In this document: piece by piece, positions 1-5,788 of the stretch
Layout: every line of letters starts with the position of its first letter
Numbering within the stretch: position 1 is the stretch's first letter
DNA from: an uncultured Lachnospiraceae bacterium
GTDB lineage: Bacteria > Bacillota > Clostridia > Lachnospirales > Lachnospiraceae
DNA length: 10,823 nucleotides
Direction of reading: 5' to 3'
NCBI GenBank assembly: GCA_902766845.1
Contig: CACXFD010000230.1
Coordinates: 1 to 10,823 of the forward strand
Notes under the pieces: generated by a model
What the model saw: only the letters and a program-made list of their open reading frames with translations
Database searches by the model: none
What the model was told of the DNA's origin: nothing
Made by a program: the position numbers and the translations under genes

Positions 1-146
1 GCCGCCCATTTGTCAATGAAGAATGTAGTGACATTGGTGACGGGATCACTTTGAGCTTCGCACCAATAGATAAATCCGTTATAAAAAAGTGTTGCTTCTG
101 TAAACCAGCCCGTGTCTAAAAACTGGTCCAACAACCCGTTGATCAT
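1..146 (-). CDS. Hypothetical protein, N-terminal fragment (runs off left edge)
   Basis: Reading leftward from an ATG at 146-144 gives 48 open codons up to the window edge, beginning MINGLLDQFLDTGWF and ending FFIDKWA. The start overlaps the stop of the preceding gene (ATGA, 146-143), and a GGAGG site lies within the last codons of that gene. This is typical of translational coupling, so the two products are probably made together. The visible part is rich in aromatic and hydrophobic residues, with no signal peptide or motif I recognise. The C-terminus is missing. It is the third gene of the DUF4417 unit. Its position after a small gene would suit an immunity or partner protein, but that is a guess from layout only. 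Confidence 0.75.
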   Translation of the reverse strand, partial: MINGLLDQFLDTGWFTEATLFYNGFIYWCEAQSDPVTNVTTFFIDKWA

Positions 147-544
147 AATCCATATTCCTCCAGATACTTTTTGTACTGTTTGTAGATATCTGCATGTTCT
201 GTTTCCGAGAGCCTTCCGCCCATTACCCGCTCGAGATTGTTCTTGAATGTATGGTAATGAAGTACATACTCATGTCTGTTCCCGGTAAGCGATTGTTCCG
301 GGTGATATGCAATTTCTATGATTGGAAATCCAGTTTCATCGTAGACTCGCATTTCTCTGAATGACCCATCGGGGACTTCCTTTATGTATTTACTGTTTGG
401 GCTGTGAGCATAGTCCGGAAGACCATGCTGCCTTGATGTGGCACCGGTCAATACTTTTGCATCATGTACCATTTTGCCATCTTTTGATTGGTATTCGTCT
501 GTTGTAACGTGACCGTTTTTGGTCACAGCTCCTCGCGAGGACAT
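143..544 (-). CDS. Hypothetical 133-residue protein of the DUF4417 unit
   Basis: The frame stays open up to 661, but the start is best placed at the ATG at 544-542 (MSSRGAVTKN). It lies just past the stop of the DUF4417 gene (549-551) and has an AAAGGAG site at 554-560. The product is soluble and charged, with no membrane segment. Its centre, about residues 42-98, is striking: LPDYAHSPNSKY, then DGSFREMRVYDETGFPIIEI, then a histidine-rich end HEYVLHYH (residues 91-98). From memory this pattern resembles small domains at the ends of phage head-morphogenesis or toxin-like proteins of Bacillota; I could not verify this and assign no function. The clustered histidines could bind a metal or be catalytic. 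Its stop overlaps the start of the next gene. Confidence 0.8.
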   Translation of the reverse strand: MSSRGAVTKNGHVTTDEYQSKDGKMVHDAKVLTGATSRQHGLPDYAHSPNSKYIKEVPDGSFREMRVYDETGFPIIEIAYHPEQSLTGNRHEYVLHYHTFKNNLERVMGGRLSETEHADIYKQYKKYLEEYGL

Positions 545-548
545 TATA

Positions 549-1256
549 TCACACTCCTTTCGGGATAGAACCATCCCAGTTAAATAGTTTCGGTTGCCAA
601 TAATCCTGATGTTTATCCCATGTTCCGAAGGATTCTTCATAGAGAACATAACATACATCATCGTCCATTCCCTCTATGCGATCTCCAACACAAATAATCC
701 GAGTGTTGGGGAAGCGTTTGCGCATTTCGCAATAGCCAAGAATGAACTCGCGATAGGATACGATATTATTGGTTCCAAGAGTAGAGATGATAAATACTCC
801 GCCATCTCTTAGGCCGGAAAAGCAAATGTCATATGTGCTCGGATCAGTCCAGCCGACTGTTGGAATGACACGTTTTCCGTGTGTTTGCAGGAAAGCGCCG
901 GACCAACGGTTATCGTAGGTCGCATCAAGAATGCTCTTGAAATCCATTTTTGAATCCATGCTGAAGTCAAAAGAGGATACGGCATAATAAGGAGCGGCAC
1001 GAGCGAGGAACTTCAGTGGATCGTTATAAGCACGACGTAATACAGGATCATAACAAAAAGCATGAACAATTTTCTTGTTGGCGTTTTTGTCTTTTGTGCT
1101 CAAGTTCTTCATATTGATAAGCCATAAGCCATTATTCACTGCTGAGATATCGATTGGCTGCGGTTCGATAACTGGGATTCCGAACGAATCCCGCTCAACA
1201 TATTCCGGCAGTGGTCTCATAAGACGTAAATACTGTTTGTAACCGTAAATCGGCAT
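549..1256 (-). CDS. DUF4417 domain-containing protein
   Basis: This 235-residue protein matches my memory of the DUF4417 family: the pattern (V/I)IPTV.W.D...(F/Y)(D/E).CF.G runs from about residue 130 to 150 (VIPTVGWTDPSTYDICFSGL), followed by a strand ending ISTLG and, near 170-195, an amphipathic helix and the strand NTRIICVGD. The family is found in bacterial chromosomes, phages and integrative elements. Its biochemical role is not known to me. No signal peptide or transmembrane segment is visible, so it should be cytoplasmic. The start MPIYGY has a GGAGG site about seven bases upstream. It is the first gene of a three-gene unit whose leader carries the same operator as the XRE gene, so it is probably controlled by that repressor. 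Confidence 0.85.
   Translation of the reverse strand: MPIYGYKQYLRLMRPLPEYVERDSFGIPVIEPQPIDISAVNNGLWLINMKNLSTKDKNANKKIVHAFCYDPVLRRAYNDPLKFLARAAPYYAVSSFDFSMDSKMDFKSILDATYDNRWSGAFLQTHGKRVIPTVGWTDPSTYDICFSGLRDGGVFIISTLGTNNIVSYREFILGYCEMRKRFPNTRIICVGDRIEGMDDDVCYVLYEESFGTWDKHQDYWQPKLFNWDGSIPKGV
555..560 (-). promoter_or_regulatory. Ribosome binding site fixing the start of the 133-residue gene
   Basis: The minus strand reads AAGGAG here, ten bases before the ATG at 544. It overlaps the last codons of the DUF4417 gene. No comparable site was noted before the upstream in-frame ATGs, which lie inside the DUF4417 gene, so the short start is preferred. Confidence 0.7.
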
Positions 1257-1275
1257 AGAACGCCTCCGTTCATCA

Positions 1276-1293
1276 GTAAGCCTACTAGCTTAC
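1276..1293. promoter_or_regulatory. Operator O2: perfect dyad GTAAGC-CTACTA-GCTTAC before the DUF4417 gene
   Basis: An 18-bp perfect inverted repeat, arms GTAAGC and GCTTAC with a six-base spacer, lies 20 bp upstream of the DUF4417 start codon. The same arms and spacing occur at 2489-2506 before the XRE gene, with an unrelated spacer. Conserved arms, equal spacing and placement in two promoter regions are what a dimeric HTH repressor site looks like. The likely ligand is the XRE protein encoded at 2091-2465. A further half-site-like CTTAC follows at 1295-1299. Confidence 0.7.
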
Positions 1294-1298
1294 ACTTA

Positions 1299-1304
1299 CC
1301 TATA
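1299..1304 (-). promoter_or_regulatory. Possible -10 element of the DUF4417 unit
   Basis: The minus strand reads TATAGG, five bases upstream of operator O2, mirroring the TATAGT next to the operator of the XRE gene. Seventeen bases further upstream I see no good -35 box (TGGCGG), so the call rests on analogy. Read-through from the immA-like gene 78 bases upstream is an alternative. Confidence 0.35.
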
Positions 1305-1309
1305 GAAGT

Positions 1310-1328
1310 ATGGCGGTCGCGCCGCCAT
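1310..1328. repeat. Inverted repeat between the immA-like and DUF4417 genes
   Basis: ATGGCGG, loop TCGCG, CCGCCAT forms a perfect 7-bp GC-rich stem starting six bases after the stop of the metallopeptidase gene. It could end transcription of the XRE-immA unit, but no T-run follows on the minus strand (ACTTCTATA), so it may instead be a weak attenuator or a second protein-binding dyad over the -35 region of the next unit. Confidence 0.5.
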
Positions 1329-1334
1329 GTACTA

Positions 1335-2087
1335 TTACAAAAAGGAGAGCTGTCTGTATTCGTCATCGGTTACAGGTCGCGCGATAATCTGAAGATCACA
1401 TAAGCGAAGATATGCTGCCTGCTCCGACACATTAAATACTTGCGTTATTTCTTTGACTGCACGATAAACATCTGATGGGGAAAAGAGCGGCTTGCTCTGG
1501 CCCAACAGATGATTAACAGAGGTTTCAGGCATCAGAATAGCAGCAGCAAACTTGTCTGCCTGCCACTCCATCCATTGAGATTTATTCCGGTGCTTTGGAT
1601 TTGAGAAAAGGTAATTAGCGTTAATATCCCGGCATTGAATGTATGACTCATTCGAAGCAAACAGTGTTAATTGGTTAGGGTCATATCCATAGTAATCCCT
1701 ATCAAAAATCCAGTGTCCTCCCTCATGACCCAGCGTGAAACGATACCGGTGTTCCTGATGATCCGCAAGCAAATGAGGATCGATAATAACGGTCCCGTGA
1801 TCTGCGTGGATATAGTCTGCCATGTTGTCTTCAGGAGAATAAATGATCACCTTGTCCGTGTCATTAAACACGGTCATGCCTAAATACCGGCAATCATGTG
1901 AGAGATACTGAAAATCCAATTGCAACCCCAGATATCTCTCTATAAACGCTTCGATATTGACCTCTTGAGGCTTTTGCAGAACAGCAGGAGAAAAATCGAT
2001 CAGGAACTGTTCTGCGATATCGTCTATTTCCTTTTTGCTTAATATGGGAACTTTGTGTGAATCCTTTCGGTAACGGGGAATAAACAT
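1335..2087 (-). CDS. ImmA/IrrE family metallo-endopeptidase (DUF955, M78)
   Basis: This 250-residue cytoplasmic protein carries the zinc-protease motif HEGGH at residues 121-125 in the context FTLGHEGGHWIF, as in ImmA/IrrE proteases. A downstream helix, MEWQADKFAAAILMP (about 173-187), supplies the acidic third ligand (E174 or D178) and the family's typical FA..LLMP ending. Such proteases cut a partner XRE repressor and so switch on mobile-element or stress genes; ImmA of ICEBs1 and IrrE of Deinococcus are precedents. The gene begins three bases after the XRE stop, with a GGAGAAAGGG site inside the end of that gene, so the two are cotranscribed and presumably functional partners. XRE-COG2856 pairs have also been proposed as toxin-antitoxin modules. 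The C-terminal ~60 residues are less conserved and may receive the activating signal. Confidence 0.93.
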   Translation of the reverse strand: MFIPRYRKDSHKVPILSKKEIDDIAEQFLIDFSPAVLQKPQEVNIEAFIERYLGLQLDFQYLSHDCRYLGMTVFNDTDKVIIYSPEDNMADYIHADHGTVIIDPHLLADHQEHRYRFTLGHEGGHWIFDRDYYGYDPNQLTLFASNESYIQCRDINANYLFSNPKHRNKSQWMEWQADKFAAAILMPETSVNHLLGQSKPLFSPSDVYRAVKEITQVFNVSEQAAYLRLCDLQIIARPVTDDEYRQLSFL

Positions 2088-2090
2088 GGA

Positions 2091-2465
2091 TCAGCCCTTT
2101 CTCCGTTTCAAGTCATCGATAAAATCTTGCCAATCTTTTTCATTAGCGCCTAAGTCCCGGGCCGTACGAAGAGCCGAAGCAACATAATCATGCTCTTTAA
2201 TGTATCCGGGAATGTCAGGAGCCACTTCTGACTTCTTTTTGCCTGCAAGGTCAAACATAAGAGTTTTTTCTTCTGTTGTAAGGCCTAGATACTCGGCAAT
2301 TTTTTCCAGTCTTTCCATAGAAGGGGCATTACGCCGATCTTTTTCGATGTCGCTGAGATAAGGCGCAGAAACGCCAAGTACAGCTGCAAGATCCCGATAA
2401 GAATCACCCTTTGCAATTCTTTTTTGGTGAAGAAAGTCTCCAAAATTATTATATTGTTCTTTCAT
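2091..2465 (-). CDS. XRE-family helix-turn-helix repressor (ImmR-like)
   Basis: A 124-residue protein. Residues 8-62 form a Cro/CI-type five-helix HTH: FGDFLHQKRIAKGDSYRDLA, then recognition helix SAPYLSDIEKDRR and ERLEKIAEYLGL. The C-terminal half, about 65-124, is a charged helical segment likely to contain dimerisation and protease-recognition surfaces. It has an AAAGGAAG ribosome binding site and its own promoter and operator immediately upstream, so autorepression is expected. The gene next to it encodes an ImmA-type protease, the usual antirepressor partner. A second copy of its presumed operator precedes the DUF4417 gene, implying it also silences that unit. Base composition is much more AT-rich than the genes to its right. 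Confidence 0.92.
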   Translation of the reverse strand: MKEQYNNFGDFLHQKRIAKGDSYRDLAAVLGVSAPYLSDIEKDRRNAPSMERLEKIAEYLGLTTEEKTLMFDLAGKKKSEVAPDIPGYIKEHDYVASALRTARDLGANEKDWQDFIDDLKRRKG

Positions 2466-2488
2466 AAAGCATCTTCCTTTGTATGCTT

Positions 2489-2506
2489 GTAAGCATTTCT
2501 GCTTAC
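2489..2506. promoter_or_regulatory. Operator O1: perfect dyad GTAAGC-ATTTCT-GCTTAC before the XRE gene
   Basis: An 18-bp inverted repeat with the same arms and six-base spacer as O2 at 1276-1293. It directly abuts the -10 hexamer at 2507-2512 and would cover the transcription start, a classical repressor position. A further CTTACAC direct repeat at 2520-2526 lies between the -10 and -35 boxes and may be an extra half-site. Confidence 0.75.
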
Positions 2507-2535
2507 ACTATAGCACAGACTTACACATTATGCAA
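2507..2535 (-). promoter_or_regulatory. Sigma-A-type promoter of the XRE-immA unit
   Basis: On the minus strand, TTGCAT (-35, positions 2530-2535) is followed after exactly 17 bases by TATAGT (-10, positions 2507-2512), with an extended -10 TGC just upstream of the hexamer. The spacing and both boxes are close to consensus, and operator O1 starts at the next base. Transcription would begin inside the operator, about 35-40 bases before the XRE start codon. Confidence 0.75.
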
Positions 2536-2621
2536 GCCCCTATTCTGCAATCTTGATATACTCAGCCTTCGATTGGATCCCGTGGAGACGAGCCCAAGCC
2601 GTGAGCGACCATATCAGGAAA

Positions 2622-2642
2622 GGCCGGAACGATCGTCCGGCC
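2622..2642 (-). terminator. Rho-independent terminator-like hairpin after the hybrid kinase
   Basis: Read on the minus strand, GGCCGGA, a seven-base loop and TCCGGCC form a perfect GC-rich stem, followed by TTTCCT. It sits 36 bases after the kinase stop codon, where an operon end is expected. The T-run is short, so termination may be incomplete. It also lies close to the composition change at about 2550-2580. Confidence 0.65.
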
Positions 2643-2678
2643 TACCGTCTCAACTCATATCTCAGATCGATCAGATCT

Positions 2679-5600
2679 TCACTCCCGGATCAAACTCTCG
2701 AGCGTCTCAAACAACGCCTCGGGCTGCACGGGCTTGCTCAGGTGCGCGTTCAGGCCCGCCTGCAGGCTCCGCTGCACGTCCTCGTCAAAGGCGTTGGCCG
2801 TCAGCGCGATGATCGGGATCTCCTGCGCGTCGGGGCGGTCCATCGCGCGGATCCGGCGCGTGGCCTCGAGGCCGTCCATCTCCGGCATCCGCATGTCCAT
2901 CAGGACCGCGTCATAGTATCCGGGCTCATGCGCCGAGAACTTTTCGACCGCCACGCGGCCGTTCTCGGCGAGATCCGCCTCGATCTCCCGCATCTGCAGC
3001 ACCATGATCATGATCTCGGCGTTGACCTGCATGTCTTCCGCCAGCAGGACACGGCGTCCGGCCAGCTCGGCGCAGTGCTTCTGGCCGCGTCCGGCCGCGC
3101 CGCGGCGCTGCAGGGCCGCGCGGAACTCCTCGAGCACCGCCTCGGCAAACAGCGGTTTGGGCAGGAAGCTGTCCACGCCGGCCTCCAGGGTCTCTTCGAG
3201 CACATCGTCCCACCGGTAGGCGGTCAGGATGACGATCGCGGAATCGCTGCCCGCGATCGCGCGGATCTGCCGCGTGGTCTCGATCCCGTCCATCTCCGGC
3301 ATCTGCCAGTCGACGAGGATCAGGTCATACGGCTCGCGCCGCGCCTGACGCAGGCGCACGCGCTCCACGGCCTGCGCGCCGGACGAGACGGTCTCCGAAG
3401 AGATGCCCGCCTTTTCCAGCACGAGCTTCGCGTGCTCGCAGGCGACCGGGTCGTCGTCGATGATCAGCACGCTCATCTCGGACGGCGTGATCGTCAGTTC
3501 TTCCGCCCCGGTCCCGTCCGGATGCGCGGCGTCCGCGAGCGTCAGCGTCACGGTGAACGTGCTCCCTTTGCCCTTCTCGCTCTCCACCTCGATGGTCCCG
3601 TTTATCATCTCGACGATATTCTTCGTGATCGCCATGCCCAGGCCCGAGCTGCCGTACCGGCTCGTCGTGGAGGAATCCTCCTGTGCGAACGTGTCGAAGA
3701 TATGCGGCAGGAATTCCGGACTCATGCCGATGCCGGTGTCCGCGACCGTAAAGCGGATCGTGGACTGGCCCTCGAACTGCGCGGTGCGCTCGATCCCGAG
3801 CGTGACCTTTCCGCCGGCCGGCGTGAACTTGACCGCGTTGCCGAGGATGTTGATCAGCACCTGCCGCAGCTTTATGCCGTCGCCGATATAGCAGCTGTCC
3901 ACGGCGCCGTTGATCCGGCACCGGTAGGTCAGCCCCTTCTCCTCGCACTGGCCGCTGAAGATCGTATTGACGGCCTCCACGAGCTTCGAGAACGAGAACT
4001 CCTCGTGCTTGATGGTCATCCGTCCCGATTCGATCCGGGACATGTCCAGGATATCGTTGATCAGTTCGAGCAGGTGCGAGGCGGAATCCCCGATCTTTTC
4101 GAGATAACCGCGCGCCTGCTCGGGCACGTCCGGATCGTTCAGCGCGATGCTGTCGAGGCCGATGATCGCGTTCATCGGCGTCCGGATCTCATGCGACATG
4201 TTGGACAGGAACGCGGTCTTGGCCCGGTTGGCCTGCTCGGCCTGCCCGAGCGCGTCGCTGAGCGCCTGGTTCTGCGCCATCGACTGGCGCGTCTCGGCGT
4301 CCACATCGGTAAAGCAGGCGCCCACGCGGCGGATCACGTCGTCCTCGGCCTCGCCCGGCCGGTGCACGCCGGCAAACCGCACCATCTCATACGATTCATG
4401 CCCGTGACGGTGCACCATATACCGGTACGAGATCACGTGCGCCTCCCGCAGGCCGGCGCGGATCGCCTCCGGCCGCACGAACCGCAGGAACTCCTCGCGG
4501 TACGCGTCGGTCACGTAACTTTCGGCGTAGGCGGTCACGGTCTTCCAGTACGGGAACCGTTCCCCGGCGGACAGGCCGGTATCCAGGTCCGTATGCGCCT
4601 GGTAGCAGACGCCCGCATCTTCATCGAGCTCCAGAAAATAGACGGCCCGGTAGTCCGAGGACAGCGCCGTGATCATTTCCGACTGTTCGTTCTGCTGCCG
4701 CTCCTTCTCGAGGATCTCCTCCTGCAGCCGCAGCCGCTGCTCGAGCTCTTCCCGCTTGCCGCGCTCCTCGGCCTCCTGCGTCTCCTTTTCGAGCAGCAGG
4801 TGCGCGTTCTTGCGGTTCTGGCGGATGATGAACAGGAACATCGCGAGCAGGGCCGCCACGGTCAGCAGAGACTGGATCACGCTCCGCAGGATGATCCCCT
4901 CGGAGACCGACCGGATCCGGTCGCTGATCACGCTCTCGCGGATCAGGTAGGTCAGAAACCAGTCCGTGCCCTCGACCGGCACGTAGCTCAGCGTCTCGCG
5001 CACGCCCTGATAGGTGAACGATACCTCGCCGGCCAGGCCCTGCGCGAAATCGCTGCGGACCTTCTGCGCGGAATAGCCTTCATCGTAATCCAGGCCGTCC
5101 AGCACGGTCAGCAGGCTATCCTCCTCGGATACGCCGCCCAGGACCGCGTTGGTCAGCGAATAGCCGTCCCGCGTGTACAGGTTGCAGAACGTCGTCTCGC
5201 TCGAGGACGACGACATCGACACGCCTTCAAGCAGGCGGTCCATGTCCATCTCCATGAAGCAGACCGTGAACGTCTTGTCCCGGAACCGGACCGGTCCGGC
5301 CGGCACCGCGATCACGACCTTCTTGTCCCGGCTCGAAAGATCGAAGATCGAGATCTCCGGCTCCGAGAGCGTCTTCCAGTCGAAGCTGTACTCGTCGATG
5401 TTCCCCTGTTCCCCCTGCGCGGTATAGATCAGCCCGTCCTGATCCACGAACGCGAACTTCTCGAGCCCGTAGAGCTGTTTCATGCGCGCCTGGTACGCGT
5501 GCAGATGCTCCTCGTCCCGCAGGTCGTCCTCGTCCATCAGGCCCACGGCGATCTGGGCGTTCGCGATGCTCTGCTGCAGGTTGGCCGCGACCACCTGCTC

Positions 5601-5771
5601 GCGCCGTCCGGCCAGCTCATCCAGATACAGCAGGCTGACGGACCGGACCGCGGTCTCGGTATCCCGCTGGGCCGCGCGGCCCATCTGGTATGTTCCGGCC
5701 ACCAGGATGATCAGCACGGCGATCGCGCCGGCGACCGCGGCGGCCGCGGTATATTTGCTTCGAAATCTCAT
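2679..5771 (-). CDS. Membrane hybrid sensor histidine kinase with two receiver domains
   Basis: The start at 5771 (MRFRSKY) is preferred over an in-frame ATG at 5804 because a GGAGGGG site lies just before it; the product is then 1030 residues. Domain order: transmembrane helix 1 (about 9-28); a ~265-residue extracytoplasmic sensor, probably double-Cache-like; helix 2 (about 296-317); a Glu/Gln-rich coiled coil (about 324-364); a PAS-like segment (about 372-484); HisKA with phospho-acceptor His527 in SNMSHEIRTPMN; HATPase_c with N645, DTGIGM (678-683) and GLGMAI; REC1 with Asp821 (LVDWQMPEMDG); REC2 with Asp959 (LMDMRMPEMDG). All catalytic residues are present. There is no Hpt domain, so phosphotransfer onward needs a separate Hpt protein or ends on the internal receivers. 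It lies 17 bases after the EAL gene, so the two are likely cotranscribed. Its ligand is unknown. Confidence 0.93.
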   Translation of the reverse strand: MRFRSKYTAAAAVAGAIAVLIILVAGTYQMGRAAQRDTETAVRSVSLLYLDELAGRREQVVAANLQQSIANAQIAVGLMDEDDLRDEEHLHAYQARMKQLYGLEKFAFVDQDGLIYTAQGEQGNIDEYSFDWKTLSEPEISIFDLSSRDKKVVIAVPAGPVRFRDKTFTVCFMEMDMDRLLEGVSMSSSSSETTFCNLYTRDGYSLTNAVLGGVSEEDSLLTVLDGLDYDEGYSAQKVRSDFAQGLAGEVSFTYQGVRETLSYVPVEGTDWFLTYLIRESVISDRIRSVSEGIILRSVIQSLLTVAALLAMFLFIIRQNRKNAHLLLEKETQEAEERGKREELEQRLRLQEEILEKERQQNEQSEMITALSSDYRAVYFLELDEDAGVCYQAHTDLDTGLSAGERFPYWKTVTAYAESYVTDAYREEFLRFVRPEAIRAGLREAHVISYRYMVHRHGHESYEMVRFAGVHRPGEAEDDVIRRVGACFTDVDAETRQSMAQNQALSDALGQAEQANRAKTAFLSNMSHEIRTPMNAIIGLDSIALNDPDVPEQARGYLEKIGDSASHLLELINDILDMSRIESGRMTIKHEEFSFSKLVEAVNTIFSGQCEEKGLTYRCRINGAVDSCYIGDGIKLRQVLINILGNAVKFTPAGGKVTLGIERTAQFEGQSTIRFTVADTGIGMSPEFLPHIFDTFAQEDSSTTSRYGSSGLGMAITKNIVEMINGTIEVESEKGKGSTFTVTLTLADAAHPDGTGAEELTITPSEMSVLIIDDDPVACEHAKLVLEKAGISSETVSSGAQAVERVRLRQARREPYDLILVDWQMPEMDGIETTRQIRAIAGSDSAIVILTAYRWDDVLEETLEAGVDSFLPKPLFAEAVLEEFRAALQRRGAAGRGQKHCAELAGRRVLLAEDMQVNAEIMIMVLQMREIEADLAENGRVAVEKFSAHEPGYYDAVLMDMRMPEMDGLEATRRIRAMDRPDAQEIPIIALTANAFDEDVQRSLQAGLNAHLSKPVQPEALFETLESLIRE

Positions 5772-5788
5772 ACTCCCCTCCGGCCGGT

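Noticed and set aside
545..661. Longer start (ATG at 661) for the 133-residue gene
   Set aside because: It would overlap the DUF4417 gene by over 100 bases. The ATG at 544 has a clear AAGGAG site and sits right after the upstream stop.
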